In this document: positions 50,539-57,266 of the stretch, piece after piece | Position numbering within the stretch: the first letter of the stretch is position 1 | Layout of the letters: the number at the start of each line of letters is the position of its first letter | Assembly (NCBI GenBank): GCA_964521255.1 | Contig: CAZFRM010000004.1 | Span: forward strand, 124,001-188,000 | Source: ZC4RG29 sp964521255 | Lineage (GTDB): Bacteria; Bacteroidota; Bacteroidia; Cytophagales; Cyclobacteriaceae | Direction of reading: 5' to 3' | Length of the DNA: 64,000 nt | The notes under the pieces: model-generated | The model's input: only the letters and a program-made list of their open reading frames with translations | Told to the model about the DNA's origin: nothing | The model's database searches: none | Translations under genes and position numbers: made by a program

Positions 50539-51309
50539 TTATCCATAAACATCATTCAACACACCTGCTAACCGAATACCTGCCTGGAGCAACCGCTTCC
50601 TTACAATGTGAAAATTATGATAGCTATAAGCATACCCAAGCTTGCCATTACCAATGGCATAAACATTTTTATGATAGGAAATACTCTCATTAGCCCATTC
50701 ACGAATAGAGGATTTTTGTAAAGTCTTTATTTGGTCGGCTGAAGGTTGTTCAAGAGATGCAGCAAGTTCTGTGTAGCTAAGATTGGTATCATTGATCATA
50801 TCACTGTCCCAAACCCGGTGAAGATTACTATCGCTTCGAAACCAGGTCACTTTAATGTTGTTACCACCCCTGTCATCTTTGGAGCCTACGTGGAGCGGCA
50901 TGTGAATATCACCCACAAGGTGAATCACTATTTTCAAGAACTCTGCCTCTTTATCGGGGGGAAGTGTTTTCGACTTTAAGGCAACGATCATTCTTTCAAG
51001 CGTTTCGATGAGGTCCCCATTGGGATTTTTATCCGTTTGTTCATAGGTCATTCCATCTGGAATGGTCACCCAATGCCAGTCTTCCATATAATTGAATAAT
51101 GAATCAGACCGGACTTCATCCATCCAGTTACTAACCATCGCGACCGATTGCTCGCCGAGGATTTTTTCTATTTTTTGCCTTGCTTTTTTTGAAAGGTATT
51201 TCTCTGCGATTTGCCCTGTAACCCGGTGACCAGTTGACCCCCATCCAAATGCCGACTGACAGATAAACAGGTAAACAATTGCAATTGAAACCTTCTTTAT
51301 AATTGACAT
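50539..51309 (-). CDS. S1/P1-type nuclease
   Basis: I start this at the ATG at 51307-51309 (256 aa), which gives a signal peptide MSIIKKVSIAIVYLFICQSA ending at FG, so the mature protein begins with Trp, the metal-binding first residue of P1 nucleases. The longer frame from 51372 adds MFKVQGLMFKVV, which is encoded by a heptad repeat and is surely not native. The zinc-site residues lie in WGSTGHR, DWHWVTIP, HLVGDIHMPLHVG and NLHRVWDSDMI. The enzyme should cut single-stranded nucleic acid in the periplasm or outside. Confidence 0.93.
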   Translation of the reverse strand: MSIIKKVSIAIVYLFICQSAFGWGSTGHRVTGQIAEKYLSKKARQKIEKILGEQSVAMVSNWMDEVRSDSLFNYMEDWHWVTIPDGMTYEQTDKNPNGDLIETLERMIVALKSKTLPPDKEAEFLKIVIHLVGDIHMPLHVGSKDDRGGNNIKVTWFRSDSNLHRVWDSDMINDTNLSYTELAASLEQPSADQIKTLQKSSIREWANESISYHKNVYAIGNGKLGYAYSYHNFHIVRKRLLQAGIRLAGVLNDVYG

Positions 51310-51341
51310 AATGCTGGAATTATTTATAATCCAATACACAA

Positions 51342-51390
51342 CTTTAAACATTAAACCTTGAACTTTAAACATCAGGAGGTAAACATTAAT
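51342..51390. repeat. Heptad repeat tract, CTTTAAA family
   Basis: Seven units follow with an exact seven-base period: CTTTAAA, CATTAAA, CCTTGAA, CTTTAAA, CATCAGG, AGGTAAA, CATTAAT. It lies between the nuclease and the RMD1-like gene and creates a false upstream start for the nuclease. Confidence 0.75.
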
Positions 51391-51422
51391 TTAACTTTAT
51401 ATCAACGTAATCTCATAGTCTT

Positions 51423-52214
51423 ATGGCAAAGAACGTTAAACTGACTGCTTTTCTTGTGGCCAACCAGCTTGACGTTAAGGGTATCAAGGCCTTTTTGGAA
51501 ATAAAACCGTTGTCTGATAGTTCATCAGATTTGTTTTACAAGTTTACAGATGAAAAATACCAATACTTTTTCAGCTATGGCATCATTGTTTTCACAGGTT
51601 ATACCGAGGAGGAAATGAAGTGGGCTATTAAAGCTGTACATGCCTACCACCGCGTACCCCTTAGCCAATGGTCAAGAGACGAGTTTGTAATCCATATAGA
51701 AGAAGGGCAGGACACACGCTTTGAATTTAATGAAGTTGCTGTAGGCCGCGTGGATGAAAAGGTTATTCGTATCGCGATGCTTAACCTTGCACAGTCTATA
51801 GCATTAGACAAATACAACACCACTACTGAAAATTTACTTGGCGAAGTAAAAGGATTTACCAATCAGTTGGAGCATACCGGCAAGTTGAAGATCAATCGCA
51901 AAAGTATGACACGCTTTTTAGGCCGGGCATTGAACACACAAAACGATATCGCTGAGAACATTTATATTTTTGATGCGCCTGACCTGGTATGGGATGATGA
52001 GTACCTCGACAAGCTTCACCAGGGATTGATCAAGCACTTTGATCTTCGCATACGTTTCAGCGAAGTGGAGTACTTGCTACGCATCATCGAGGGGAACCTT
52101 AGGGTATTCGTTGAAATTCTGAATCAGCGCGAAAGCAGTATTTTAGAAAGCATTATTATCATATTAATTTTGGTTGAAGTGTTTGACCTGCTCATCACGA
52201 AGATTTTTTTATAA
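51423..52214 (+). CDS. RMD1/DUF155-family membrane protein
   Basis: The 263-residue protein belongs to the RMD1 (DUF155) family, known from yeast sporulation and mitochondrial proteins and present in many bacteria. It has the conserved FFSYGIIVFTGYTEEEM region, an internal helical region (LNLAQSIALDKYNTTTENLL), and a C-terminal membrane anchor (ESIIIILILVEVFDLLITKI). Its biochemical role is unknown. It stands as a single gene. Confidence 0.87.
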   Translation: MAKNVKLTAFLVANQLDVKGIKAFLEIKPLSDSSSDLFYKFTDEKYQYFFSYGIIVFTGYTEEEMKWAIKAVHAYHRVPLSQWSRDEFVIHIEEGQDTRFEFNEVAVGRVDEKVIRIAMLNLAQSIALDKYNTTTENLLGEVKGFTNQLEHTGKLKINRKSMTRFLGRALNTQNDIAENIYIFDAPDLVWDDEYLDKLHQGLIKHFDLRIRFSEVEYLLRIIEGNLRVFVEILNQRESSILESIIIILILVEVFDLLITKIFL

Positions 52215-52477
52215 GTGATTTTGTTTCCCGCAGATCACGCTGATTCTCGCAGATAACCTGCACGTAGTGGTTCTCCCCTGCCTATGCCGGCCGGCTTCAG
52301 GGAGTCAGAGGGTAGCGATGGCACTATGAATGAAATCCTCATTGTTCACACGAAGATAACGCGCAAAGAAATCACGAAAGAAGTACTGACATTATTATCT
52401 CTTTGCGTTCATTGCGCATTAACTTTGCGCGCTTAGCGTGAAATTGTCATTGGTAGTTTAAAACCTTCGGGTACAAA
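52215..52477. repeat. Intergenic cluster of dispersed repeats
   Basis: The 263 bases between the RMD1-like and aroQ genes are built of several repeat types: CCCGCAGATCACGCTGATTC-like tracts, a CCTGCC..GCCGGC..TTCAGG hairpin (52277-52300) and imperfect TTTGCGTTCATTGCGC units (52397-52440). No gene is visible. Confidence 0.55.
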
Positions 52478-52900
52478 CTATTTCTTACCCAAAAAATACG
52501 AAAGCGCCAAAGCATAGCTTTCCATTCCAAAGCCGGAAATGATGCCAACACATTTTGATGTGATAAGACTTTTATGACGGAACTCTTCACGGGCATAAAC
52601 ATTAGAAATGTGTACTTCTACTACGGGTGTTTTTATTCCGCCAATGGCATCATGAATGGCTACTGAGGTATGTGTGTACGCGCCTGCGTTCAGTACAATA
52701 CCATCGTAAGAAAATCCGACTTCATGGAGTTTATTGACAAGCTCACCTTCTACATTGGATTGATAATAATCCAATGTGATCGAAGAAAATCGTTGAACCA
52801 GTACTTTGAAAAAATCTTCGAAAGATTGATTTCCATAAACCGTGGGTTCACGTTTTCCAAGTAAGTTAAGGTTGGGCCCGTTAATGATTTGGATTTTCAT
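52478..52900 (-). CDS. aroQ: Type II 3-dehydroquinate dehydratase
   Basis: The 140-residue enzyme converts 3-dehydroquinate to 3-dehydroshikimate in aromatic amino-acid synthesis. It shows the whole type II pattern: IINGPNLNLLGKREPTVYG with the catalytic Arg/Tyr loop, LNAGAYTHTSVAIHDA, and VEVHISNVYAREEFRHKS. Length is standard. It is followed on the same strand by no related gene; the DUF4136 protein upstream at 52937 runs in the same direction. Confidence 0.96.
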   Translation of the reverse strand: MKIQIINGPNLNLLGKREPTVYGNQSFEDFFKVLVQRFSSITLDYYQSNVEGELVNKLHEVGFSYDGIVLNAGAYTHTSVAIHDAIGGIKTPVVEVHISNVYAREEFRHKSLITSKCVGIISGFGMESYALALSYFLGKK

Positions 52901-52936
52901 TTAGATATGAGATTTGAGACGAGAGACAATTAACGC

Positions 52937-53506
52937 TTACTTTTTATGCTTGATTGGTAATCGAATGAAGATTTGTTTCACAGCTGTTTTAATATCGCTT
53001 TCAATGCTTGAGGGTGAAATTGGTTTTTGTGCCCATCCTTGCCAGAGTAATTGCTTTGTCTTTGTGTCATACATGTGATACGTTAAAATCCCTTGCTGGT
53101 AGATATGCGATTCAATTTGTCCGCCGTAAATAGGAGCGCCCATCCCCATGTAATAACCTGGGCCACCGTAACCAAAAGAAGCTGTTACCGTCGGTGATTG
53201 CACATATTGAACACGATCTTCCACTTGTGTGTTGAAAACAAAAACCGCATCAGGCTGTTCGACATCTATTACCATTCCTTTTTTCTGTAATTCGTCATCT
53301 GAAAGTTGTTGTATCAGCTTAGCATAAATTTTATCATCCCTTTTTGTTTCAGCATCAGGCTCATGAGGAACTACCCACGCATATGTTTTATAATCTTTAA
53401 GCTTAACACCTTTCTCTGTTTTACTTCCGGTTTCCAGGCTCGAAGAACACGAATTTAATATTATGATGGTGGCAAGTATAGTAACTATTGAAGAATGGGA
53501 TCGCAT
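52937..53506 (-). CDS. DUF4136 lipoprotein (copy 1)
   Basis: The 189-residue protein has a lipoprotein signal (ILNSC, Cys20) and a DUF4136 domain: KLKDYKTYAWV at the start, KDDKIYAKLI-like helix, FVFNTQVEDRV strand and a glycine/tyrosine-rich loop (GYGGPGYYMGMG), ending with LLWQGWA. Function of the family is unknown. A distant paralogue lies at 54732-55286 on the other side of the recombinase gene. Confidence 0.87.
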   Translation of the reverse strand: MRSHSSIVTILATIIILNSCSSSLETGSKTEKGVKLKDYKTYAWVVPHEPDAETKRDDKIYAKLIQQLSDDELQKKGMVIDVEQPDAVFVFNTQVEDRVQYVQSPTVTASFGYGGPGYYMGMGAPIYGGQIESHIYQQGILTYHMYDTKTKQLLWQGWAQKPISPSSIESDIKTAVKQIFIRLPIKHKK

Positions 53507-53603
53507 GGCTTTTTTTGATTCGCGTTAAAGATAATAAAAGTGTTGGTGTGTTGATGAGCCCGATGTTGAAGTTTTAGTTTTAAAATTGTACCTCGTAAAT
53601 ATT

Positions 53604-53675
53604 AAGCTAAAAGCTAAAAGCAGAAAGCTAAAAGCTAATTTCGTAAATCGTACCTCGTACCTCGTACCTTGTACA
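53604..53675. repeat. Two heptad repeat families back to back
   Basis: Five units AGCTAAA-AGCTAAA-AGCAGAA-AGCTAAA-AGCTAAT (53605-53639) are followed after one base by five units TCGTAAA-TCGTACC-TCGTACC-TCGTACC-TTGTACA (53641-53675). Both have an exact seven-base period although the sequences are unrelated. The tract ends eight bases before the recombinase start codon. Confidence 0.8.
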
Positions 53676-53682
53676 TTATTAT

Positions 53683-54588
53683 ATGTGGGATCTTCACATC
53701 AGGCATTTTGGTAATTATCTTAAGTTGGAGCGTTCGCTGTCTTCAAATTCAATTGAAGCGTATTTGCATGATGTAAACTTACTAAAGCAGTTTATCGAAA
53801 TTCGTCACAAAGGAATTACTCCGGTTTTAATTATACCAAAACTGTTAAGAGAGTTTTTGGAGTATATAAATGGACTGGGCATGAGCGCCCACAGTCAGGC
53901 GCGCATATTGTCCGGGCTAAAGGCTTTTTATAAGTACCTGTTATTTGAAGAATTGATTGATAAAGATCCCACTGCGTTAATAGAAGGGCCAAGACTCGGC
54001 AGGAAATTACCCGATACATTAAGTTGTCATGAAATAGAAAAACTTTTCAACGCAATAGATCTTTCGTCTCCGGAAGGAGGACGAAACCGTGCCATGCTGG
54101 AAGTATTATATAGTTCAGGCTTGCGCGTCTCAGAGTTAGTAGATCTAAAACTTAACAATGTTTATTTTGATGTAGGGTTCCTTCGTGTAATCGGAAAAGG
54201 AAATAAAGAACGTCTCGTTCCTATTGGACGCGACGCCATGAAGTTTACTAACATTTATATAGAAGAAATCAGGGGCAAGTCTCCTCACAAATCTCCGCAG
54301 AAAGGTCATGAAGCGGTTGTATTTCTGAATCGTAATGGGCGCAAACTCACGCGTGTTATGATGTTCACTATTATCAAGAACCTGGCGAAAACGGTTGGGC
54401 TGAATAAAACTATCAGCCCTCACACGTTTCGTCATTCATTTGCCACGCATTTAATTGAAGGTGGTGCAGACCTGCGTGCCGTGCAGGAAATGTTGGGACA
54501 TGAATCAATTACCACTACGGAAATATATACTCACCTGGACCGCGATTACCTGAAGCAAGTGATTAAGGAATTTCATCCAAGAAGCTGA
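53683..54588 (+). CDS. xerD: XerD-like tyrosine recombinase
   Basis: The 301-residue protein is a site-specific recombinase of the XerC/XerD type that resolves chromosome dimers at dif. The N-terminal SAM-like core-binding domain is about 1-95. The catalytic residues are seen in LYSSGLRVSELVDL (Arg), GKGNKERLVPIG (Lys), HTFRHSFATHL (His-x-x-Arg), LGHESITTTEIYTHL (His and Tyr). Length is that of housekeeping Xer proteins and it is not inside a mobile element, so a dimer-resolution role is likely. Whether it is XerC or XerD is not certain. Confidence 0.92.
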   Translation: MWDLHIRHFGNYLKLERSLSSNSIEAYLHDVNLLKQFIEIRHKGITPVLIIPKLLREFLEYINGLGMSAHSQARILSGLKAFYKYLLFEELIDKDPTALIEGPRLGRKLPDTLSCHEIEKLFNAIDLSSPEGGRNRAMLEVLYSSGLRVSELVDLKLNNVYFDVGFLRVIGKGNKERLVPIGRDAMKFTNIYIEEIRGKSPHKSPQKGHEAVVFLNRNGRKLTRVMMFTIIKNLAKTVGLNKTISPHTFRHSFATHLIEGGADLRAVQEMLGHESITTTEIYTHLDRDYLKQVIKEFHPRS

Positions 54589-54589
54589 T

Positions 54590-54626
54590 AAAAGCTTAAG
54601 CTTAAAGCAAAAAGCTAAAAGTGGAA
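54590..54626. repeat. Heptad repeat tract, AAAGCTT family
   Basis: Imperfect units AAAGCTT, AAGCTTA, AAGCAAA, AAGCTAA, AAGTGGA follow the recombinase stop codon with a seven-base period. They belong to the AGCTAAA family of 53605. Confidence 0.6.
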
Positions 54627-54679
54627 TAACCTAAACATCAAACTCTTTGCTTTCAAATGATAATCTCTTTAAGTAAGGA

Positions 54680-54719
54680 AAAAGCTTTCTGCTTTAAGCT
54701 TTACGCTTTTAGCTTTTTC
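54680..54719. repeat. Heptad repeat tract, AGCTTT family
   Basis: Units AGCTTTC, TGCTTTA, AGCTTTA, CGCTTTT, AGCTTTT have a seven-base period. They are the reverse orientation of the tract at 53605 and create a false N-terminal extension of the following DUF4136 gene. Confidence 0.7.
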
Positions 54720-54731
54720 TTAACTTACAGC

Positions 54732-55286
54732 ATGTTAAAAACAATTGCCATTGCCTGCCTGAGTCTTGTGTTGATAAAGAGTAACGGACAAAATGTTAAA
54801 GTAAGAACTATTAAGAAAACAGATTTTACAAAGTTCGAAACGTTCACAGTCATAAGAGGTGACTTTACAATTCCGAAAGACGAGAGAAGAATTTCTGATG
54901 AAAAGTTTTATGAAATGTTAAAAACATTTATAAGGCAGGAACTCGAATTAAAAGGATATAAATTCATTGAAGACTCTACGGCTGATTTTGCTGTTGATTA
55001 TGTAGCAGGTGCATTTAGTGTAACAGAAAGTGAAAACCTGGGTCCGCTGGGAGGTACGCCCGCCTTAGACCCAGCGCAGCAGGATCAATCAAGGTATTGG
55101 TCTAACTCATACCGGGAAGGATTATTAGTTTTAAATATCTATAACGGGAAAAAGGAGAATACTTTATGGACCTCTGAGAGTACGGTTGACCTTTCCACCG
55201 TCAATAGCGAGCGCGCTGTTGCAGCAGTTGTCGCAAAATCATTTAAGAAATTTCCAGCTAAGCATAGCAAGAAGAAAAAGAAATAA
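54732..55286 (+). CDS. DUF4136-family exported protein (copy 2)
   Basis: I start this at ATG 54732 (184 aa), giving the signal peptide MLKTIAIACLSLVLIKSNGQ. The frame stays open to an ATG at 54657, but the added residues (KEKAFCFKLYAFSFF) are encoded by a heptad repeat. The mature part has the DUF4136 pattern: DFTKFETFTVI, DEKFYEMLKTFIRQELELKGY, ADFAVDYVAG and GLLVLNIYN. The C-terminus is very basic (HSKKKKK). Function is unknown. A terminator shared with the next convergent gene follows. Confidence 0.82.
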   Translation: MLKTIAIACLSLVLIKSNGQNVKVRTIKKTDFTKFETFTVIRGDFTIPKDERRISDEKFYEMLKTFIRQELELKGYKFIEDSTADFAVDYVAGAFSVTESENLGPLGGTPALDPAQQDQSRYWSNSYREGLLVLNIYNGKKENTLWTSESTVDLSTVNSERAVAAVVAKSFKKFPAKHSKKKKK

Positions 55287-55305
55287 TCAAGCAGAGATGG
55301 AAAGT

Positions 55306-55335
55306 AAAAAGCCCGATTTGACCGGGCTTTTTTTA
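55306..55335. terminator. Bidirectional rho-independent terminator
   Basis: AAAGCCCG pairs with CGGGCTTT around loop ATTTGAC, flanked by A-run and T-run. It lies 20 bases after the DUF4136 stop and 18 before the convergent barrel gene stop, so it can serve both. Confidence 0.88.
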
Positions 55336-55352
55336 TTGGAACGCTACAAGGA

Positions 55353-55823
55353 TTAATTCAGAATAAACTTAACACCTGCAAAGATGCACAATTGATCGGC
55401 ATCACTGACAACATATTTTACTTCGACAAATGGCAGAAGATTATCTTTTTTAGTAACAAAATTAGCCCCAATACCCAGGTTCAAGCCTACCTCAGTGTCT
55501 GAATCATCATAAAAATCATTATCATAACCAATACTGGCGAAATTCAAACCGGCCAGTCCATAAATTTGAGCTGAACCTTCCGTTGCAAAATAATAATTGA
55601 AGTTTCCGTTTAATTCCCACCATGTATAATCATCGTTACCGAAAAAAAATACAAGGCTTGGTGAAATCCCCATATTTTCCTTAATCATGAATTCGGCTAC
55701 GCCTCCGATACCCATACTTTCAATTTCTGATCCGTAGGCTAATAGACCGCCAACTCTGGTTTGTGCTGAGGCTGAGAATGAAATAACACCAGCCAGTAAC
55801 AATGTGAATAGAACTTTTTTCAT
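55353..55823 (-). CDS. Small outer-membrane beta-barrel protein
   Basis: The 156-residue protein has a signal peptide ending FSASAQ and about eight alternating beta strands, as in OmpX/OmpA-like eight-stranded barrels (OMP_b-brl type). Strands such as GVAEFMIKENMGISPSLVFF and YGLAGLNFASIGYDND and the C-terminal FAGVKFILN with a final aromatic-containing strand support this. Substrate or function is unknown. Confidence 0.8.
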   Translation of the reverse strand: MKKVLFTLLLAGVISFSASAQTRVGGLLAYGSEIESMGIGGVAEFMIKENMGISPSLVFFFGNDDYTWWELNGNFNYYFATEGSAQIYGLAGLNFASIGYDNDFYDDSDTEVGLNLGIGANFVTKKDNLLPFVEVKYVVSDADQLCIFAGVKFILN

Positions 55824-55899
55824 TTTAAATATTTGATTTAAAGTTTGAGCAAGTTTACGTGAAAATTAAATAACTGTTACAACAAATTTTTTGGATCAT

Positions 55900-55907
55900 T
55901 ATCTTTG
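55900..55907 (+). promoter_or_regulatory. -7 element of the pyrD promoter
   Basis: TATCTTTG matches TAnnTTTG. It ends 10 bases before the ATG at 55918, so the mRNA would have only a few untranslated bases. It also rules out the ATG at 55891 as the start. A matching -33 TTG was not clear. Confidence 0.55.
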
Positions 55908-55917
55908 GCGCCGAATC

Positions 55918-56949
55918 ATGTACAAACTTATACGCCCCCTTCTATTCTCCATTGATGCAGAGAAGATACACCACCTGGTGTTTAAGATGCTACAAATTAA
56001 AGGGAAAGTGCCGGGTTTTCAGGCGCTTTTGAAAAATTTTTTTGACAACAAAAATTATAAGTTCCAGTGCACATTTGCCGGTATCACATTTAAAAATCCT
56101 GTTGGGCTCGCTGCAGGCTTTGATAAGAATGCATTGCTCATAGATGAACTGGCTTGCTTTGGATTTGGATTCATTGAGATCGGTACACTAACACCTAAAC
56201 CTCAACCTGGAAATGATAAGCCACGCTTGTTCAGGTTGCCTGACGATCAGGCTCTGATAAATCGCATGGGTTTTAATAACGATGGTGTTTTAGAAGCCGT
56301 ACATCGATTGAAGAAGATAAAATCAAATGTTATTGTGGGTGGAAATATTGGGAAGAACAAATCTACTCCCAATGAAGATGCATTACATGACTACGCATAT
56401 TGCTTTGAACATCTTTACCCCTACGTTGATTATTTTGTGATTAACGTTAGTTCACCCAATACGCCTGGCTTACGCGAGCTACAGGAGAAGGAGCCGCTTC
56501 GAAAATTAATTCAGCATATTAAGGATCTGAGCGATGCGAAACCGAAAGCAAAGCCGGTATTATTGAAAATTGCACCGGATCTCACCGCGGGACAACTTGA
56601 AGATATAGTAGATATTTTAAAGGAGACTAAACTTGATGGTGTTATCGCAACGAATACCACCATTTCCCGCGAAGGGCTGGTGACCAGTAAAGATGAACTT
56701 GAGAAATTGGGATCAGGAGGATTAAGTGGCAAGCCGCTGACAAAGCGATCACTGGAAATCGTTCGTCATTTAAGAAATAAATTGGGTAATGACTTTTTGA
56801 TTATCGGATCGGGTGGAATTATGACCCCACAAGATGCAGTAGACCGGTTGAATGCCGGAGCTGACCTGATACAAGTGTACACCGGATTTATTTATGAAGG
56901 CCCCGGACTGGTGAAGAGAATACTGGAGAGATTAATGGTTAATGGTTAA
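55918..56949 (+). CDS. pyrD: Quinone-dependent dihydroorotate dehydrogenase (class 2)
   Basis: The enzyme (343 aa from ATG 55918) oxidises dihydroorotate to orotate in pyrimidine synthesis, passing electrons to quinone at the membrane. The N-terminal helix MYKLIRPLLFSIDAEKIHHL is the class 2 membrane-association segment. Then come NPVGLAAGFDKNA, EIGTLTPKPQPGN, FNNDG, the active-site FVINVSSPNTPGL, and FMN-binding IIGSGGIM and QVYTGFIYEGPG. The last residues (MVNG) fall in a heptad repeat. pyrF lies 6.5 kb downstream, so pyrimidine genes are not clustered. Confidence 0.95.
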   Translation: MYKLIRPLLFSIDAEKIHHLVFKMLQIKGKVPGFQALLKNFFDNKNYKFQCTFAGITFKNPVGLAAGFDKNALLIDELACFGFGFIEIGTLTPKPQPGNDKPRLFRLPDDQALINRMGFNNDGVLEAVHRLKKIKSNVIVGGNIGKNKSTPNEDALHDYAYCFEHLYPYVDYFVINVSSPNTPGLRELQEKEPLRKLIQHIKDLSDAKPKAKPVLLKIAPDLTAGQLEDIVDILKETKLDGVIATNTTISREGLVTSKDELEKLGSGGLSGKPLTKRSLEIVRHLRNKLGNDFLIIGSGGIMTPQDAVDRLNAGADLIQVYTGFIYEGPGLVKRILERLMVNG

Positions 56950-56965
56950 AAGTTAAACGTTAATC
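56931..56965. repeat. Heptad repeat tract, GTTAATG family, at the end of pyrD
   Basis: Units ATTAATG, GTTAATG, GTTAAAA, GTTAAAC, GTTAATC have an exact seven-base period and span the pyrD stop codon, so the native C-terminus may have been replaced by repeat-encoded residues. Confidence 0.65.
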
Positions 56966-57266
56966 GGCGCAACGTTTAAGGGTATCACTGAAACCTCCGC
57001 TGTTGAGATCAAATAAAATAAATAAGACTTAAAATGCAGGAAGCGATTGATTAGCAGAAATATAGGTACAAAAGGATGGTCCGGGAGGTGTGTTTTACAA
57101 GATTAAAACCTGAAATGATTATCCCTTAATATAAGCCTAGAACCTTGAAGCGAGATAGTAAAACTCCACGCTCACCGGGAATCCTTTCAACAAAAATCAT
57201 AAATAAAGAAGTATTGCTTTAGCACAATTGTATCCGGGATTTGCTCTATTGTAACAATACTCGAAT
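56950..57266. other. 317-base gap between pyrD and the hybrid kinase gene
   Basis: The two genes converge here. Apart from the tail of a heptad tract at the left end I see no gene, RNA or clear terminator. Confidence 0.5.

Noticed and set aside
51310..51372. N-terminal extension of the S1/P1 nuclease
   Set aside because: The extra residues are encoded partly by a heptad repeat tract, and the signal peptide begins at the ATG at 51309.
54657..54731. N-terminal extension of the second DUF4136 protein
   Set aside because: It is translated from AGCTTT heptads; a normal signal peptide starts at 54732.
55891..55917. Upstream ATG of pyrD
   Set aside because: It precedes the -7 promoter element at 55900-55907, so it would not be in the mRNA, and the class 2 helix starts at 55918.
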